Part shown: one piece after another, positions 6,104-6,608 of the stretch
How positions within the stretch are numbered: position 1 is the first letter of the stretch
How the letters are laid out: every line of letters begins with the position of its first letter
Origin: CAYXVU01 sp964468725
Lineage (GTDB): Bacteria; Acidobacteriota; Blastocatellia; UBA7656
Assembly: GCA_964468725.1 (NCBI GenBank)
Contig: CAYXVU010000299.1
Span: 1 to 6,608, forward strand
Direction of reading: 5' to 3'
Length of the DNA: 6,608 nucleotides
Notes under the pieces: generated by a model
What the model saw: only the letters and a program-made list of their open reading frames with translations
Told to the model about the DNA's origin: nothing
Databases searched by the model: none
Program-made: the position numbers and the translations under genes

Positions 6104-6128
6104 GACCAGCTTGCCGAGCGAGCGTCAA
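6100..6128 (-). promoter_or_regulatory. Sigma70-type promoter for the HD/glycosyltransferase genes
   Basis: On the minus strand TTGACG (6123-6128) and TCTAAT (6100-6105) are five-of-six matches to the -35 and -10 consensus, separated by exactly 17 bases. Transcription would start near 6093, leaving a leader of about 20 bases with the GGAGG ribosome binding site. Confidence 0.6.
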
Positions 6129-6187
6129 CTGATGGTCGGCCTGAGTCATGCCCAGTGGTTTTTGAACCTCTTTGAGCCGGAGACACA

Positions 6188-6213
6188 GGAAAGCCCATTT
6201 TTAGGCATTTTCC
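6188..6213. other. Imperfect hairpin, possible transposase-gene terminator or insertion-sequence end
   Basis: GGAAAGCC (6188-6195) pairs with GGC (6204-6206) plus TTTCC (6209-6213), with a two-base bulge and an eight-base A/T-rich loop. It lies about 80 bases beyond the transposase-like stop on the minus strand. A T-run after the stem is lacking on both strands. The matching end of any element would be outside the window. The rest of 6129-6292 shows no gene. Confidence 0.35.
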
Positions 6214-6292
6214 CGATCAGGCACCGCAAATGATGGTAGAAATTTAGCTTTCTGCGCAGAGATTAATCTGAAGCTGGTGCATAAATCGAGAA

Positions 6293-6608
6293 TCAAGTTT
6301 TGATGCGCCAGCGGGCACAGTCCCAATGATCTTTGATATGAGCCAACGGCTTGCCTGCACGGTAGTCAGCCAAGAAGCAAACTTGGTAGACCCACACGCT
6401 CGCCAGCACGAAAGCCCCGTTGCGACCATTGCCTAGCACCGGACATTCATTCAACCCCGAGGCTTGAATGATCCTCTGAAAGAGCAACTCAATGCTCTCC
6501 TTGCCATAGGCATACAACTCGGTTTTCCATGACCGTCGTTGCCGAGTCAATTGCTTCGCGGTCAACACCCAGCCCCCGGCTTGCCAAGAGGCTTGCCGGA
6601 AGGTCGGG
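6293..6608 (-). CDS. C-terminal part of a probable transposase (5' partial at window edge)
   Basis: The frame is open from the right edge to TGA at 6293-6295, giving 105 residues. It is basic and rich in Trp and Arg, with QRRSWKTELYAYGKESIELLFQ, an ASGLNECPVLG segment, then GAFVLASVWVYQVCFLADY and a charged tail ending RIKT. The layout of a Trp/Glu-bearing helix with a GL-x-C-P segment, then a hydrophobic helix, resembles the end of DDE transposases, where the last catalytic Glu sits in such a helix. I cannot assign an IS family. A GTG at 6566-6568 could start a 91-residue product, but nothing like a ribosome binding site supports it and the frame continues upstream, so a truncated view of a longer gene is preferred. 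It may be intact or a remnant. Confidence 0.5.
   Translation of the reverse strand, partial: PTFRQASWQAGGWVLTAKQLTRQRRSWKTELYAYGKESIELLFQRIIQASGLNECPVLGNGRNGAFVLASVWVYQVCFLADYRAGKPLAHIKDHWDCARWRIKT

Noticed and set aside
6211..6222. Short GATC-centred near-palindrome
   Set aside because: Only a few symmetric bases; no reason to call it an operator.

Overview
The window looks like bacterial chromosome from a Gram-negative organism. It has an outer-membrane beta-barrel tail, a Sec-exported TPR protein, a lipoprotein with a lipobox, and a multi-spanning GT-C glycosyltransferase. Gene style and the purine-rich degenerate intergenic repeats recall Acidobacteriota (Blastocatellia-like). That is an impression from the sequence and not a demonstrated assignment.

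Left part (1-2026, + strand): the end of a probable beta-barrel protein (1-237) is followed after 35 bases by a complete subtilisin-family (S8) protease (273-1721). After a further 29 bases comes a 91-residue protein (1751-2026) whose predicted beta-alpha-beta-beta-alpha-beta order matches subtilisin propeptide/I9 inhibitors. The last two look like a protease-inhibitor or protease-chaperone pair. Spot checks suggest the pair is less GC-rich than the genes to its right.

Middle (2027-3929, + strand): a secreted TPR protein (2135-2974) sits behind a weak promoter candidate. A lipoprotein with a Pro/Ser/Thr/Gly linker and an unrecognised folded domain (3124-3768) follows. The space beyond it holds a degenerate seven-base periodic array (3780-3835) and a long imperfect inverted repeat (3851-3930), where converging genes meet.

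Right part (3930-6608, - strand): an HD-domain metalloprotein (5504-6070) with a complete diiron-type ligand set is expressed from a good sigma70-like promoter (6100-6128). After 56 bases it is followed by a GT39/ArnT-like membrane glycosyltransferase (3930-5447), probably in the same transcript, with a TTG start just behind a GC-rich hairpin. At the right edge is the C-terminal part of a probable transposase (6293-6608), with a hairpin-bearing stretch at 6188-6213 that could be near an insertion-sequence end.

No RNA genes or CRISPR arrays were seen, and no stretch over 300 bases lacks a gene. The strongest candidate for something little described is the S8 protease plus standalone propeptide-like partner.
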